A model generated the notes under the pieces. It had not been told where the DNA came from. It saw nothing but the letters and a program-made list of their open reading frames with translations, and did no database searches. Position numbers and translations under genes: made by a program. DNA of 64,000 nucleotides from Alligator mississippiensis (lineage: Eukaryota > Chordata > Crocodylia > Alligatoridae): assembly GCF_030867095.1 (NCBI RefSeq), contig NC_081828.1:51251434-51315433 (forward strand), read 5' to 3'. Positions within the stretch are counted from its first letter, which is position 1, and the number at the start of each line of letters is the position of its first letter. Of the stretch, positions 1 through 12,961 are shown piece after piece.

Positions 1-364
1 CTTTTGTCTTCATATTTCTTTGAACATATATACAGATGAAAGAATTAACCTGAGTGACCAATGGCCTTACATCAAGATACTTCCCTTTTGTTGGCCTGTC
101 ACAAAAGAAAGCAGATGTTACAGAGTAATAATTCTTAGTGGCTGAGGTGATAATTATGACCTGTGTTCACACTGGAGTTCCACACATTTGTGCATCCTGA
201 GATTTCTAGCTAGCTAGGCCGCCTCCTCCCCACTCAGCATTGTCTCTACTGAAGTCTGATTTTTATTGCTCCTGTTCATACAGCTTGTCTGAGCAGCTGG
301 CAAACTCCAGTAGGCACTGCCAGCTCCTTTTTCTCTTGCTGCAAAGATTCAGCAACTTGTAGGT

Positions 365-552
365 CAGTGGTTTTCCACGTTTCTAAATTTGTGGACCCCT
401 AAAAAACTTTGAAAGGAGGTATGGACCCCTTTGAATTGTAAGCGTGGGTACTCATATACTTTTGATTGATCATAGCCATCTTTTTTTGTACATCCCTTAG
501 ACGTAGTCTGTGAACCCCTAGGGGTGTGCAGGCCACAGGTTGAAAACCACTG
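365..552. mobile_element. Short non-autonomous hAT element (MITE-like)
   Basis: 188 bp bounded by CAGTGGTTTTCCA and, inverted, CAGTGGTTTTCAACC, the terminal repeat typical of Charlie-like hAT elements. Flanks TTGTAGGT and CTCTAGCT agree at 5 of 8 positions, a decayed 8-bp target duplication. It has no coding capacity. Confidence 0.75.
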
Positions 553-1059
553 CTCTAGCTCATAGTTAGTGGACCCTTAAGGTTAAGTCCGTCTTCCCCT
601 GTGCTTGGCGTCCTGTAAACCAGTGAGACAACACATTATTTTTGTGTTCCTGGGGAGACAGCTTCTGTCCTTTCACTTTCAACATCACATTGAAGAGGAA
701 ATTACATTTTTAAATGCATCCTCTACTTCTGTATGGTCCCTGGAGCCAGCCATTTTTTCCATTGTGTAATCAGGATCTGGGCTTAGGTATCTGCTAGAGA
801 TGCCATCAGTCCATTGTAGCATAGGCATATTGGGGAATTACAAAACTAGAAGTTATAGTTCTGTACGTTTCATCATCAAACTCCTTTGATTTCCTCCCTT
901 TCCTGAAGTACCTGTTCATTGAATTCTGTGCCCAGTTGGAATGTTTTTATTCATCTTTGTAGTTAGTTTTCTTGCTTAAAAATTTATGAGCCTGGCAACC
1001 TCACATCAGAGATTCTTTAGTAACTTTCTCTGCCTGTGGCAAGGTGGCAGCAAACTGTG

Positions 1060-1985
1060 GCCCTGAACAGATGTGCCATTTGAAGTGCTCCAAACAGTGA
1101 GCTTACAGACATGCACCACTGAAGAACTGCTTAAAAAATGACTGAAGCACTTCAAAACTGATCCCCAAAAAATTAGGAATATCTTTGAAGTGCTTTTTTT
1201 TTTAAGCACTTCCTGAAACATCTGGATACTCTATGGAATGCAACAGGGGGGTGGTTGCTTGATCTTCTGGCTTCCCAAAAAGCTCCACTGCTGACCTTGC
1301 ACTAGGAGAGACAAAGAACAGGAAAAACAGGCAATGAGAGCTTTCCTGTGTGCTCAGCCATCCTGGAAACCTCTGGAGGTTCTGGAAGCTGAGTGGCAGG
1401 GAATCTTGCTTTCCAGCTAGCAAACCGCAGGGGGAGGCCAGAGGATTAAGCCACCCCTTATTATGCCCCCTGACTTGAGAACACTGTAATTGCATGCTGT
1501 TTTAGGCTACCTGTACTATACACCAGGCGGGAGGCTGCTCAGACATGCTGTAATTGCAACTCATTGGAACAGACGTGATTAACCAAGTCGGCTGGAGTGT
1601 GGTAACTACCATGGCTCCAGCCAGCCTCCATGTCTCATGTATCAGCATTCCTCTGCTTCAAAATGGTGACGGATGTACTTCAACTAAAGCTCATTCAATG
1701 AGCTTTAGATAAAGTGTCCAGAGCCATTTTGAAGCACAGGGATGCTGATACACGAGATGCTCTGAGTGATTTAGAGTGGCTCTCAGTCACTCTAATTAAA
1801 GCACCTGCCCCTCCTCCCTCTCCCCAACTCCCAAAGCACATGGAAAAATGCCCATAATGATTTTTGAAAGACTCTGACAGAGGCCACAGGGGGCAGCCAC
1901 ACATTTGTATGGCATTAAGGTGCTCCAAATTTGAAGCACACCAAACCGGAGTGGAATTTGGCATGCTTCAAATACATTTCTGTTC
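1060..1985. mobile_element. Decayed DNA-transposon-like element with internal foldback
   Basis: Repeated GAAGTGCTTCAAA-like words and a large imperfect palindrome at 1633-1757. The 1190-1450 part shares ordered blocks with 59150-59400 (for example GGCAGGGA-TCTT and the TTTCTGAAA-TGTTTACATG-like region), so both look like copies of one family. Boundaries are approximate, no transposase is seen, and the family is not named here. Confidence 0.5.
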
Positions 1986-4574
1986 CTGGCCTGAGATGAG
2001 GTCTTCTGGGTGCCATCCTCTGAAAAGAAGGATTTTTGTATTGGAGATGGATGAGTACAGTTGCTGGTACTGGAAGCTGCCTGAAAACATGGGAATGGAT
2101 GCCAAACAGGTCCGTATGCAGTGTGGGGTTCAGTGGTTAGGAAGTAGGCAGCACTTAAATAGTTTTCACGTGCTTTTCCACAATGCTTTTGCTATGGTCT
2201 TTTTAAGCTAACTTGAGTCTGCACTACAGAAAGGTGCCAGCAGCAGCTGATAAAGTGTATTTGATCAAGTCTTGTGTTGCATCCAAGTTGTACTATTCAT
2301 CTCATATTTATGACTATGACCCCTTAGAAATTAGTGCAGGCAAGAGTTAAAATAACACGAACACTTGACTTTGTACCTCTGTTAACTGCTTGTGAACATT
2401 TCTTGTAGTCTACATGTTTGACTAAGTTAAAACAACTCTCCTGGACCTAACCCATTCAGATTTAAATCCATTAGACAAATACAGGCTTTCACCTCTTCCC
2501 CGATGTCTGTAAAGCAATTCAGCAGCGTGTAATCTTCAAGGCACTGGGGACCAACAAAAGAATACTTCTGAAAATAAATCTTTCTGAAAGAAGTTGGGCC
2601 TTCTAATCATTAGGTAACAGATGCTTTCATGTATCTGTAATAATAACCCAGCCCAACTGAAACCAACTGCAACAAGCCACACGGATTGTGTCTCCTCCTA
2701 CATGAAGTTCCATTGCTGTGCTTTTCCGTACCAGTCATGAGCTGATTGTGCAACTTGCTGGAAGCTACTCCTCTGAGCAATGCTTTGTATTCTTCTCCTT
2801 TTTAATTTTTCTCCCTTGGGAATTCAGGGCTCTTGAGGCCTGCCAGAGACTCAGCAGTGAAACAGACCCATCTGGAATGAGCTTGTACTTTTTTTCTTTA
2901 CTTGTTCCTTCATGCTTATCATGTTTCAATAACTACTGCTTTGTACTTAATTTGAACATTCATTGCAGCTTTGCCTGTTGCTATGGCCAGAGACGCCAAA
3001 TTCCAGTCGGACACTTCAAGAAGACTGGATGTGGCTGGGTAAAAATATGGATTTTTGTTTCCTTTGCTTTGTTTAGACTTTTGTGTCCCACAGGTTTCTT
3101 CCTTACCTTCTCACCATGCTGAACCTCCTGTCAGTCCGGCTGCTAATGTAAAGGAAGTGCCTTTTCCATTCCCTTAGCTTGTCCAATCATTAGCATTCTC
3201 CAGTTTTCCTGAAGTACATGGATTCAAACGGGGAAGTGAGTGTGAGGGGAACATCTTCATCCAACAGATGCCAGATGGTTGCTAGAGTCCCTTTATGGCC
3301 ATGTGCTTAAAAAACAGAGGGACAGCAATAAACAGATTAAAAATTGCCATAAGCCTGTGGGAGGAGTGGTTAGTGAGGAAGTGAGATAAAATGTTCAAAT
3401 CCATGGCATTCTTGCTTCACTCCAAGCTTAGTGAAAGGCACTTGAGAGAGGAAGAGCAACACATTTCATATTCACTACCACAGAAACAGCCAAAGGACCA
3501 GTGGTGAATGGACTTAAAAATATAGCTCGCCTGGAATTTGTTTTCCATAGATACTGTCAGGCTGTGAAGAGGTTAAAACAAGGTGAAAAAGGAGAAAGGC
3601 TCACATTTAACATCAAATAGATTTTTTCCCCTACGTTTACAAGGGAGGATCAATTTTCTGTGGCCTTATGAACAGCCTTGCTCTCATTTGAAAGAGTAAA
3701 TAATGTATTTGAGAATTGTTTTTAAAAATCAAATTTTCCCTGGCCTTTCCTCACATTCTAATTTTACTTCTTTAAAATTATTTATGAACTATCAATCTGT
3801 CTTTAGCTGTCAAGATTCTGGCTGCTATTCAGATACTCCTACACTTTATGCAATGCTGTGTAGATCATGGGACTGTTTACATTTCTTCAAGTGTCTACTC
3901 TGAAGTTCCTAGTCTTGTTCTTTTCTTGGAAAGAAAGCTTGGCTTATCTCCTTGCACCACAGTAGTTGTTTTTGTCTTTCTTTGAATAATAATGTTTTCT
4001 CCAGAGACTTATATTTCAAATTAGTGGTTGGCCTCCATAGTCCTATCCCTAAAACACTCTTTTTCTGTTTCTAGAGCAGGAAAGAGTTTCTAAATTCAGA
4101 GGAATCCTTTGCAACTAACCATATGATTCAAGAGACTTTGCTATTATGCATCTGCATTAACTGTTCTCCACAGTGCTACTGCCTTTTTCCATATTCTAGA
4201 GTAGATGGGGTCACACAGTTACCTGCAAGCGATATTTCTACTAATTGTCTCAGGTCATTCCTCACCTAAGCCCTGCCTCTGATTTTTGCATCTGTGTACA
4301 CTGGGAGTTGTAATAGCATAAAACTGGTGTGAGACAACAGAGCAGCAGAATTTGCTAGTGTACCCCGGGATACTGTCTTGCCTTCTGAGCATACGAGCGG
4401 TCACAGGCAGAAAAACAGTAAATTATCCACTGTACAGCACTGTAAGAAACTGAGAAGAAATATAAATTGCTACAATGCACCTAGAGAAAGAAAAACATTT
4501 GCTTCAAAAATGACTAACTGGTGAACTTCAGAATAACTCTGGATAACAGCCCAAGCCCAAGGGTGACAATCCCA

Positions 4575-4772
4575 AAGCAGATCAAAGGGGGCAAGAGTGC
4601 TCAAAAGCCCCCATAGCTCACCAAAAGCATCCAGGAACATCTCAAAGCTAAAAACGAGGCGTACACCCAATGGAAGGGAGGGGCCATCACCAAGGAGGAT
4701 TATACCTCCATTGCTCGAGACTGTAGGGGGGCTGTTAGGAAGGCTAAGGTGGAGATGGAACTGGGACTAGTG
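4575..4772 (+). mobile_element. CR1 LINE fragment (linker between endonuclease and reverse transcriptase)
   Basis: The + strand reads KSIQEHLKAKNEAYTQWKGG, then AITKEDYTSIARDCRGAVRK and AKVEMELG, as in the region before the reverse transcriptase of CR1 ORF2. Truncated at both ends, and abuts the 203-bp repeat that follows. Confidence 0.75.
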
Positions 4773-4975
4773 ACCAGTCTTTAATGTCTGGCAAACATCA
4801 CCAAATGGCACCCCAAATAGTTCACCCAGAATCCATCTGTTGCATCCTCTCTCAGCCTGTTGCATACGATTAGTATGGCCCTGCCCTCAATGAGGTGGAG
4901 CCAGACCAGGTTGTCCTGCACCTCATTTGCATACAAATTTTCAGAGGATCCCAGGACTCATGACAAGAACACCTG
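4773..4975. repeat. 203-bp repeat, copy 1 (partner at 24406-24608)
   Basis: Matches 24406-24608 over exactly 203 bp with no indels and 8 differences (about 96%). Flanks are unrelated. No family recognised; it has no terminal inverted repeat or clear target duplication. Confidence 0.85.
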
Positions 4976-5191
4976 GTTCCAGTCATGAATGGGAGCCTAA
5001 TTAGTACATAGGTCCTTTCAGGAGGTGGTATCTGGAGTACACACGTCTACTGAGCAGTGCTGAGCTGTGGGGTCACTGTGGCTTGAAATGCTGTTGTCAC
5101 TGCTGAGGTCCAGCCCAATGAACTTTATGGTCAACCATGAGCCTTTAGACTTTGGAGAAATATCATGCATAGTTTATACTGTATATAAGTA

Positions 5192-5609
5192 GGGGACCTA
5201 CCAAAATTGCGATTTTTGTGGTTTGTCGTTTATGCAGGTAATGTCTGTGAAATCTGGGGTGGGGAGGAGGTACTTACGGAAAATAAAATGCTGGCTCCCC
5301 AGAGGGAGTCAGAGTCCTTAGGGCACTGTGGCAACCTGCTGGGGAGGAGAGGGGTCTGCCCACTTGAAGGGTCACTGGCCGATGGCCCCTGACTGCTGAT
5401 TGACTGCGAGGGGTGCCTGTCATGTGGCCTTGCCCCTCTGCTCCAGCCCTCACAGCCAATTAGAGGTGAGGGGCAGGGCCACCGGGGCTCCTTGGCCAAT
5501 CAGAGTGCAGGGAGAGCCCACTGTGTTCTGCCAGTGAAGTAGCTGCCAGGCCCCCCGTTCTGCCAGCAAAATTGGCAGGCAGCCATCTCTAATTCAGCAG
5601 GTCCCTATT
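5192..5609. mobile_element. hAT-like non-autonomous element with perfect 8-bp target duplication
   Basis: TATAAGTA occurs at 5184-5191 and 5610-5617. The ends are GGGGACCTACCAAAATTG and, inverted, AATAGGGACCTGCTGAAT. 418 bp, no transposase. The GC-rich interior produces chance open frames on both strands. Confidence 0.7.
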
Positions 5610-5617
5610 TATAAGTA

Positions 5618-6944
5618 GACACAAAAATGCTGCTGAAAAGTGGGTTTGTGGAGTATCCATGCCAAAACCTGCAGCTCTTTCAAGAAAGGTGAACTGCATT
5701 AATTCTGCATCAACTAAATCTGTGGGTACCTATATTGTATTTGCCTATGTACAGATTACTACAAAGTCAGTGTTTTCAAATGTATCCCTCACTCTTATGT
5801 GTTCAGGGAGAACAGGGTCGGATAGTAAGTTGGGGGGGGTGAACGAGCTGCAGGGGGAAGAAGTTGGGGCAAAGGTACCACCTGACCCGCCCTATTCCCC
5901 CCCCCCCGGCTCCCCCCAAGATTTATTTTTCCATATTGTATAAGTGGGAAGAGGACAAATTAAGGCAAACTCTGAATAATTAGGTTGTATACCTGGGAAA
6001 TTATAATTTATACATTTTCCATATGTAGAATCTAATTATTGGGGGACTGTCTTATATTCAGGATAGTCTTGTATTCAAGTAAATAGAGTGTTGATACACT
6101 TGTTAATTTCTATCTATAGTCAGGAGCCATAACTTTTGAGCATAAGTTTGAATATTTTGTACTAAAACTGGAAGAGGTTTAACTACTAAAATTGAGACGA
6201 TTAAGTTCTGAGACATGGACATGCATCCTCACATAAGGAACAAAATATTGGAACTGGCTATAATACTGTCTTGGGTGAACAGGCTGGAAAGAGAAGATGC
6301 ATGCTTGGGCATACTTAGTATGCTGAGCTTTTATAAGCAACTATACGCTGTGATCATTTGGGTGATATGCTGATAAAAGATGTCTTAATGTCTAAATTGT
6401 CTAATAGATTGAAACATGAAATCCTTAAAAATAGTAAGGAAAAGATTCTGTACTAGGGCTGCGATCAAATTTTCAGCATGACTTGGAGTGTGGACAAATG
6501 TTCAGCTTCTCCCAGCATAATTTTGCATTGGATTTGTGTACTGATGTAAATTATACAGTTCAGGAACTGAGAAATAAGCAGTGGTTTCCAGATGGTAGAT
6601 GCTATTACAACACTTTTTGCCATTAGAAGAGAGGGACCAGGTAACAGTCTGATTACTTTTAACAGATGCTACTCTGGGATGGACACCGACAGATGAAACC
6701 TAATTTAATTAAAATTGCACTGATTATTTCAGAGGTAGTATTTCACCCAGTTGTCTGTTTTACTCAATTCTGTGCCCAGGTAAGACTGATTACACCGGTG
6801 GAAACAGTTTTGCTTGTCAATGTCCTGGTCATACAAAGATACTAGGGCTTCAGTCCTGAAACTTGCTCCACATGGGCAGATCCTAGCATTTGTGTGAAAC
6901 CCCAGGGAAGGCAAAATATTCACTCATTTAAATACTTTGAGCTT
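5618..6944. other. Intergenic stretch without recognised gene
   Basis: A C-run (5893-5910) and AT-rich DNA; no exon or recognisable element. The small frame at 5659-5943 has no protein character. Confidence 0.5.
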
Positions 6945-7464
6945 GAGTCTCTACAGACTATACAGGCGGGACAGAACGGGGAGGAAAGGTGAGGGTGTGG
7001 CGCTCTATTCCAAAGAGCAACACATGTCCTCAACAAACAGCAGGGGGTCAGAGGAGGGGCAGACTGAAGTGCTCTGGGTTAGAATACAAGGGAGCCTGGG
7101 AGGCGGGGGGTGGGGTGGGGTGGGGTGAGGGGGGGGGAAGGACTTAATGGTGGGGGTCTACTACAGACCACCCAACTGGGGGAAGAGCTGGACCGGGAAT
7201 TCTCAGGTCAGTTCGCGGAGGCAGTTAAGTCAAGGGACACGATCATCTTGGGTGACCTAAACTACCCAGACCAACCTGGTGGCCTTCTATGACTGGGTTA
7301 CAAAATCCTTGGATGCAGGTGTCGCGGTGGGCGTAGTCTTTCTGGACTTTATAAAGGCCTTCGACACTGTCTGTCACCCCGTTCTCATTAAAAAATTAGG
7401 TGACTGTGGTGTCGATGCCTACACAGTCAGATGGGTCGCAAATTGGCTGGAGGGCAACTACTTG
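6945..7464 (+). mobile_element. CR1 LINE fragment with endonuclease-to-RT internal deletion
   Basis: 6948-7270 encodes endonuclease blocks (RLYRRDRTGRKGEGVALYSK; ILGDLNYPD). From about 7272 the sequence jumps to the reverse transcriptase: TNLVAFYDWVTKSLDAG, then VVFLDFIKAFDTVCHPVLI. The roughly 1 kb that normally separates these blocks is missing. A G-rich simple repeat lies at 7106-7138. Confidence 0.85.
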
Positions 7465-7469
7465 TGACT

Positions 7470-9020
7470 TTGCATGTTATAAATGAAGCAACTTAAGAAA
7501 TGCTTTATTTGAAGTAGTTAATTTTTTAATGCCACTTTAGTGAGCAGTAGAATACACTGAATCAGAACTGTCCAACTTCTAAGCATGAAGGAGCTGTACA
7601 CCATATGGGCAGGTCACAACAGAATGGACCATGGTACCCCTGGGGTACGTGATGCACAGGCATTCCCCACTCCCCTCCAGGAGGCACCTCACCCTGAGCT
7701 TCCTTGCTGCCCCAGGAACTGCATTGCATCATGCTGCCCTAAGGCAGGAAGAGCAGCCTGAGGAGGAAGGGAGAGCGTGGAGATCCTGGCTGCTGCTGCA
7801 GCTGTAGTGACACCGGGTGGGAGCCTAGGCACCACAGATTAACCCTTTGAAGATTGCAAGTGGCCCATAGGCAGCCAGGTGGACAATCCTGCATTGCACC
7901 ATAAATCCAAGACTGGTTTGCTGTATAGTTTGCAGTTTAAAAATATGACTGTAAGTGTTTATTGTGGCTGGGAGCTTTGAGAAGCTGTTTTTGCTGCTGA
8001 GAAAAAGAAAGCATTTGTACATAGGAGGTGAAGAAGAGTTTCAAAAGGCTGAGTTTGTCTTGGCAGTCAGCCAGAAATTCTACCTGCAAATGGAGAATAA
8101 ATGCAGTACCTTTCTTTGTATTATGATTGGTTAGCAAGAAGGCTTTCTTGATATACTGTCTTCTCCTCAAATCCTCCTAATTTTTAAAGTCTATTAGATT
8201 GGACAAGCTGGCAGAGTTAATCCTATCACTCTGAAAATTATGGGGAAAAGAGAAATTATTTATCCCTTGGGAAATAATGGAAGTTTCTTTTCTGTATTAG
8301 CAATGGAGTCGGAGCAATGGCTGTTGGTTCACTTTTTCTTTTTGGCACTACCAAAAGCTCAGCCCTTTAATTTCTTAGCTGTGTGTGGAAGAGGCAGCCT
8401 GTTGGCAGGCAGTAGCACTTCCTCCTTTTTCTTTGCGTTTATCTGTAAAGTGGGATATGGGATTTATGCAAGGATACCACTGCCCTCTACTGAGAGCTGG
8501 GGCTGCATGTGTTTCTGTATAATTGTTCCTTTTGCTGCTTCTATCTGTTTTCAGACATTTTCTCGGTCTGAAAATCCTTTGCAATTATTTTTGGAATTCT
8601 AGACTTAATGCTACAGTACAGAAATGTAGAGAACTAATGACAGATCAGACTAATGCTAAGTTTTACATACAGAATTTTGGCACTACTTCAGAATGAGTTA
8701 TGAAACCTGAAAACAACAGGTTAAAAATTAAGGTTTATGAGGACAAGTCTCTTCTAGATCTGGTACGTGCTGGAAACTAGCCTCAGTTCTCATGGCAAAA
8801 TTTTATTTAGGGATTTTGGTCTGGGTTGAGATCACGCATCACTCTGTTGTGACTTCTTTATTAGTCATCTTTTTCCTAATCCAGCATTTGTCTTTATTGA
8901 GTTTTGGTTATAACTTTACTTTCAAACCATTTTACTCTGTGCAAAGATGAAAGCTGTTGGGAGTTAAGGTTGTAACCAGCTTTCTGCTATATGCCTGACT
9001 TTGGTCTCCTAAGTCTTTTG
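7470..9020. other. Intergenic stretch without recognised gene
   Basis: No exon or clear repeat. A frame at 8240-8602 (120 codons) is Phe/Leu-rich and overlaps an antisense frame; no family is recognised and no splice context supports it. Confidence 0.5.
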
Positions 9021-9024
9021 GTTT

Positions 9025-9175
9025 TGTTCATTGTTATGAGGAAGGGTGATTGTGCCCGAAAGCTTGCAGACCACTTTTTTCCAACTATTTAGTTGGTCTA
9101 ATAAAAGATATCACATTTACCCAAAGAACCTTGTCTGCCTGTGTCCTTAGACTAAGATGATTACAACCAACACCC
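9025..9175 (-). repeat. Foldback repeat family, one arm (minus orientation)
   Basis: Contains CCCGAAAGCTTGCAGA, AGTTGGTCTAATAAAAGATA, TTTACCCAAAGAACCTTGTC and ends TACAACCAACACCCC. The same modules recur at 15800, 26298, 30125, 34265, 36262 and 54555. Confidence 0.8.
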
Positions 9176-9814
9176 CAAATATCAAAAACCTGTAACAAGT
9201 GTAAAGCAACATTGTCACTGCATGAAGGAGCTATTTAATTTGCATAATAGAGCATTAGGCTGTACTAAATCCATTGATGTATTAAAAAAAAAAAAAAAAA
9301 AGCAAATCTCTTACAAGGCAGAACATAGGAAGTGCTACCCTATGTCTAAATATCTGGGAATATTAAAGCTCCAGAATGACAGCCTCTCAACTGGCACCAA
9401 AGACAACAGAGAAATTCCTTACACCTCTTGAGAAATAGTAGTATTGTTTTATCCCCCGCTTGCACTGGTGGAAAGGCTGACACAAAGGTAGGAACAGTGG
9501 TGATTTGGTCCCAAAGCCTTTTCTCCATGTTCCATCTTAGCTAATGTATGTGAGGCTTCTCTCATAAGATTTTTTTTAAATCCCATCCGTTATCAGTGCA
9601 TCAAGATTTGTTCATTCACAAATCCAAATGACCATCTACTACCTGCAAGCAAATGAATCCAGAAAAAAGCAAGGGGGTAGAGATCTGGTGGAGGTCATGA
9701 GACTCCAATAGTAGTAGTAGGCACCTGTGTGTCTCAAGAGACAATAGAAGTATGTCAAGTGAGATATCAGCTTGTTGAATGTAATCCTCACTTGAAAATG
9801 AAGTGAAGCTAGAG

Positions 9815-10000
9815 CGGGGGCGAGCAATTATTTTGGGTGGAGGGCTGCTTCCTGAGTTTTGGCAATCCATCAAGGGCTGCATGACAGGCAGTCAGGGCAG
9901 ATAAATATTAATTTTCTAAATTTTTTAGGGGCCCCATGGCCCAGATAGAGTGGCCTGGCAGGCCACATCCGGCCCACAGGCTGCATTTTGCCCGCTCCTG
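9815..10000. mobile_element. hAT MITE with perfect 8-bp target duplication (family of 43739)
   Basis: 186 bp flanked by AGCTAGAG at 9807-9814 and 10001-10008. The interior (GGGCTGCATG, TATTAATTTTCTAAA, GGGGCCCCA) is about 80-85% like 43739-43926. Ends resemble CAGGGGTGG...CACCCCTG with drift. Confidence 0.85.
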
Positions 10001-10008
10001 AGCTAGAG

Positions 10009-12960
10009 TGACCTCACCAGGAAACACAAGCCTGGGCAGTGTATATGGAGACTCAGCTGTCCACAAACTAGTGTCCCCCTCTGGGTCTTGCTGGTTTAAT
10101 CCAAAAGAAAAGGAGGTGCCAGTATGTTTGGAACCATCTTGGCTGCAGGAGCTGCCAAAGCAAAGGAAATCATCCGTTTGTCCAGGGGCTTCACTCCTAG
10201 AGTGGCTACTGAGTGATCAGGGTTAAAGAGACTCCCTCATTAAGATAAATGTGTCAAAAGGCAAGCATAGTATGGGGGCTACTGAGTGGCAGAGTTAGGC
10301 AGATGAAAGGTGAAGAGTAAGCAGAAAGTTACAGTGAGAAATGAGGTTCCCATGGGAACTAATGGGAAGGACTTAGAACGGGATCACTGAAGGAAACAAT
10401 AGCAGTTAAGAAATCAGTAATGCAAAGGAGCCACCAGGATTAATGCAAAACAATGACAACAAAAAGCTAAGCAGTGTGCAACAAAGGTAATTTAGGCCTT
10501 TTTGATGAAGCAATGTAGCACATTAGATCAGTGAAGAAAAGCACAAAAGTCGGGAGGAAACAGCAGCAGAGGGAAAGTAGGCATGACACTTCCATTCTCT
10601 CTTTTTTACAAAGATAAGGAAAATAGGGAAATAAAGTAGCTTTTCTCCCACTTCGAGGGTACTGCTAAAGAAAATGGCAGAAGGGAAGACTGTTAGACAT
10701 TGTTAGGGCAGGGGTGGCCAACCTGCAGCACACAAGTGGCAGAAGGAGAAGATGAGCCTGGCTGCAAGTGGTGCCCTGATGCACAATGGGGTTTTTTTTT
10801 TGTTTGTCTGTTTTTTTGTTTTGTTTTTAAGCTGCCCTACAAGTAAGGAGGGGGACAACTCCATATTATTTATTAGTCTGAACTTCAGGACTGTAAGAAG
10901 ATCCAAATCCCTCTACTTGGTCAATTGTTTAAAATTGCTTTTCATGTCAGAGGTCAAGATGAAAAGGAATAATTCATTTAAACATTTAATCTGATATGAC
11001 GATAAGAGCAAAGGTCTCTTGGTGTTTTATGATCTTGATGCTTTGAGAGTTTTTGTTTTGTTGGGCAGGGGGCATCTTGAAAATCAGGCTGCCAGAACCG
11101 AACGATATTTTTCACTTAAACGAAAGGGGACAATGCCAACTTAAAGTGAAAACTTGATGCTTTGCAAAATAAGATGCATCTGAAGTGATTTCCATCAATT
11201 ACCTCAGGGTACTTTCACATGTGCCTGAGAAGTTGGAGAAGGAAAGACATGTCTCCCTCTGCTCAATATTTTTAGTATGATGCTTGGATTAATGAAACAG
11301 TATAATAAAATATATAACAAAACACTACAACTTCCAGTGCAGTGCTCTGATAATTAAATTCCAGTACCTGAATGCCCCATGGAGATATGTGCTCCACCTG
11401 TGATAGAAAACTAAAATGTTTGCCTGTAAATATCCTGTAGGTCTACTGAACTTTCCTTTTCCTTCTTGGGTCTGGCAAAAGATTTGCAGCAGAAGTCAGT
11501 GAGGGTATGGTGAAATCTAACCTTTGTCTTCATCTATGGAAGTAACAAGGACACTTTCTAAGGGGTAGGGTGAACAGGGTATTTCTATTCCTCTTCCTAT
11601 TAAAGGGGTATCATTCTCTTGAGCATTTTTCCTAATCATTTTTAGTAATTTACCTTAGCAGCTTTGTTGACCCTAAGGAAATCTGATTTTTCCCTCCTTT
11701 TGGTTCATTTCCACCAGTGTTGCAAGCATTGGAAAGCTTGGCATAGATGGTTCAGCAGCTGGTGCCTTCACATAACCATGTGTCATGTAACTCTGCTTAG
11801 AGGAGGTCTAAGCAATACAATGTTAAAGTCACTTGTAGTACTTAGTAATCCTGCTATATTAGGTCTCCAAATGTTGTTTACACCTTTGGAGGTAAACAGG
11901 TATTCGCCTTTGTAACTGTATGCAGAGGCACGGGAGCTATTTACAACAAAATTAAACAACCTCAGTGGTTGGGTTTGTTGTTTTTTTGTTTTGTTTTATA
12001 AAGTGTTTCTTAGGGTTGCCTTGATAAAATGCAAGAGAACAACACATGAATGCTTGGCAAACCCAGACCATAATCTTGAAATAGGAAAGAGATGAATATT
12101 TATAGAACACTTTGTGAATGAAACATAGATCTAGTTCTCCTTGTTTGGGTATTCCTTCCCTTTCCTCTTTCAATTGTGAAATGCATACAACCAAAGGTTA
12201 CTATCAGTCATACGAAGCTGAAATTTTCCAGTGATCAACATAGGCTGATGCAAACAGCAATCTTGAACAAAGGGTAGTGTAGACCAGGTCCATAGACCTG
12301 AACCTTTCCCCCTCCCTTTGGTATGTTACAATTCTGAACTACTGTTAGAATTTGACCTCTCCAGCTCAAGTCCATTTCTCATTTAACGTACCTGGCCAGT
12401 TGCCAAAGCTCTTGTTGATTAATTTGAGCCATTTTTTCCCTTGAAGAAATACCCAGTCTAAAATCATCTTATTGGAATGAGAAGCCATTTCCAAAATGAG
12501 AAATGTCACTCAGAAATTGGCGGGAACCTTGCTTTCACTTCTCCATGAAATGTTTCTTTGAGGTTTTGTAAAGCGGTTTGAAAGGGTTTCACTTTGGGTT
12601 GCTCTTGCTTGTACCAAACCCAGCTAGGAGAGATGCTTGGTGAACAATACTTTTATTCCTTCAAAAGGACAAGGGCTGTTTACATTGCAGTCTTCCCACA
12701 GGGGGAGATCTGGGGGAGGGGGGCGGCACTGGTGCATTTGTACCTCCCCCCCCCCCTTGATTCCTGCTCCTTCCAAAGTTTAAAACCAACAGCCTGGCAG
12801 TGGTAGCAGTATTTCTAGTCAGGCAGTGCTGAAGGAGTCAATTGACATCATGGCTCATTATAATTTACCTGGACCCTTCTAAAATCTTAATTCCACAGGC
12901 ATTAACAACCCTCTCTTCTACGTAATGGTCTTCATGTTGCACCGATCAAGATAGTCTTTG
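10009..12960. other. Intergenic stretch without recognised gene
   Basis: Near 10711 a CAGGGGTGGCCAACCTGC end-like sequence suggests another decayed hAT end; a related start lies at 17675. Short poly-T/GTTT tracts at 10792-10828 and 11978-11998. No exon recognised. Confidence 0.45.
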
Positions 12961-12961
12961 T

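Larger units (their letters stand above)
1..4574. other. Intergenic DNA upstream of SOAT1, left part
   Basis: No exon with a family match on either strand. In human the gene upstream on this side is ABL2 (opposite strand, tens of kb away), so intergenic DNA is expected. It holds a short hAT element (365-552) and a large decayed element (about 1060-1985). In 1986-4574 I see nothing beyond AT-rich unique-looking sequence; open frames there are under 140 codons and lack protein character. Confidence 0.6.
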
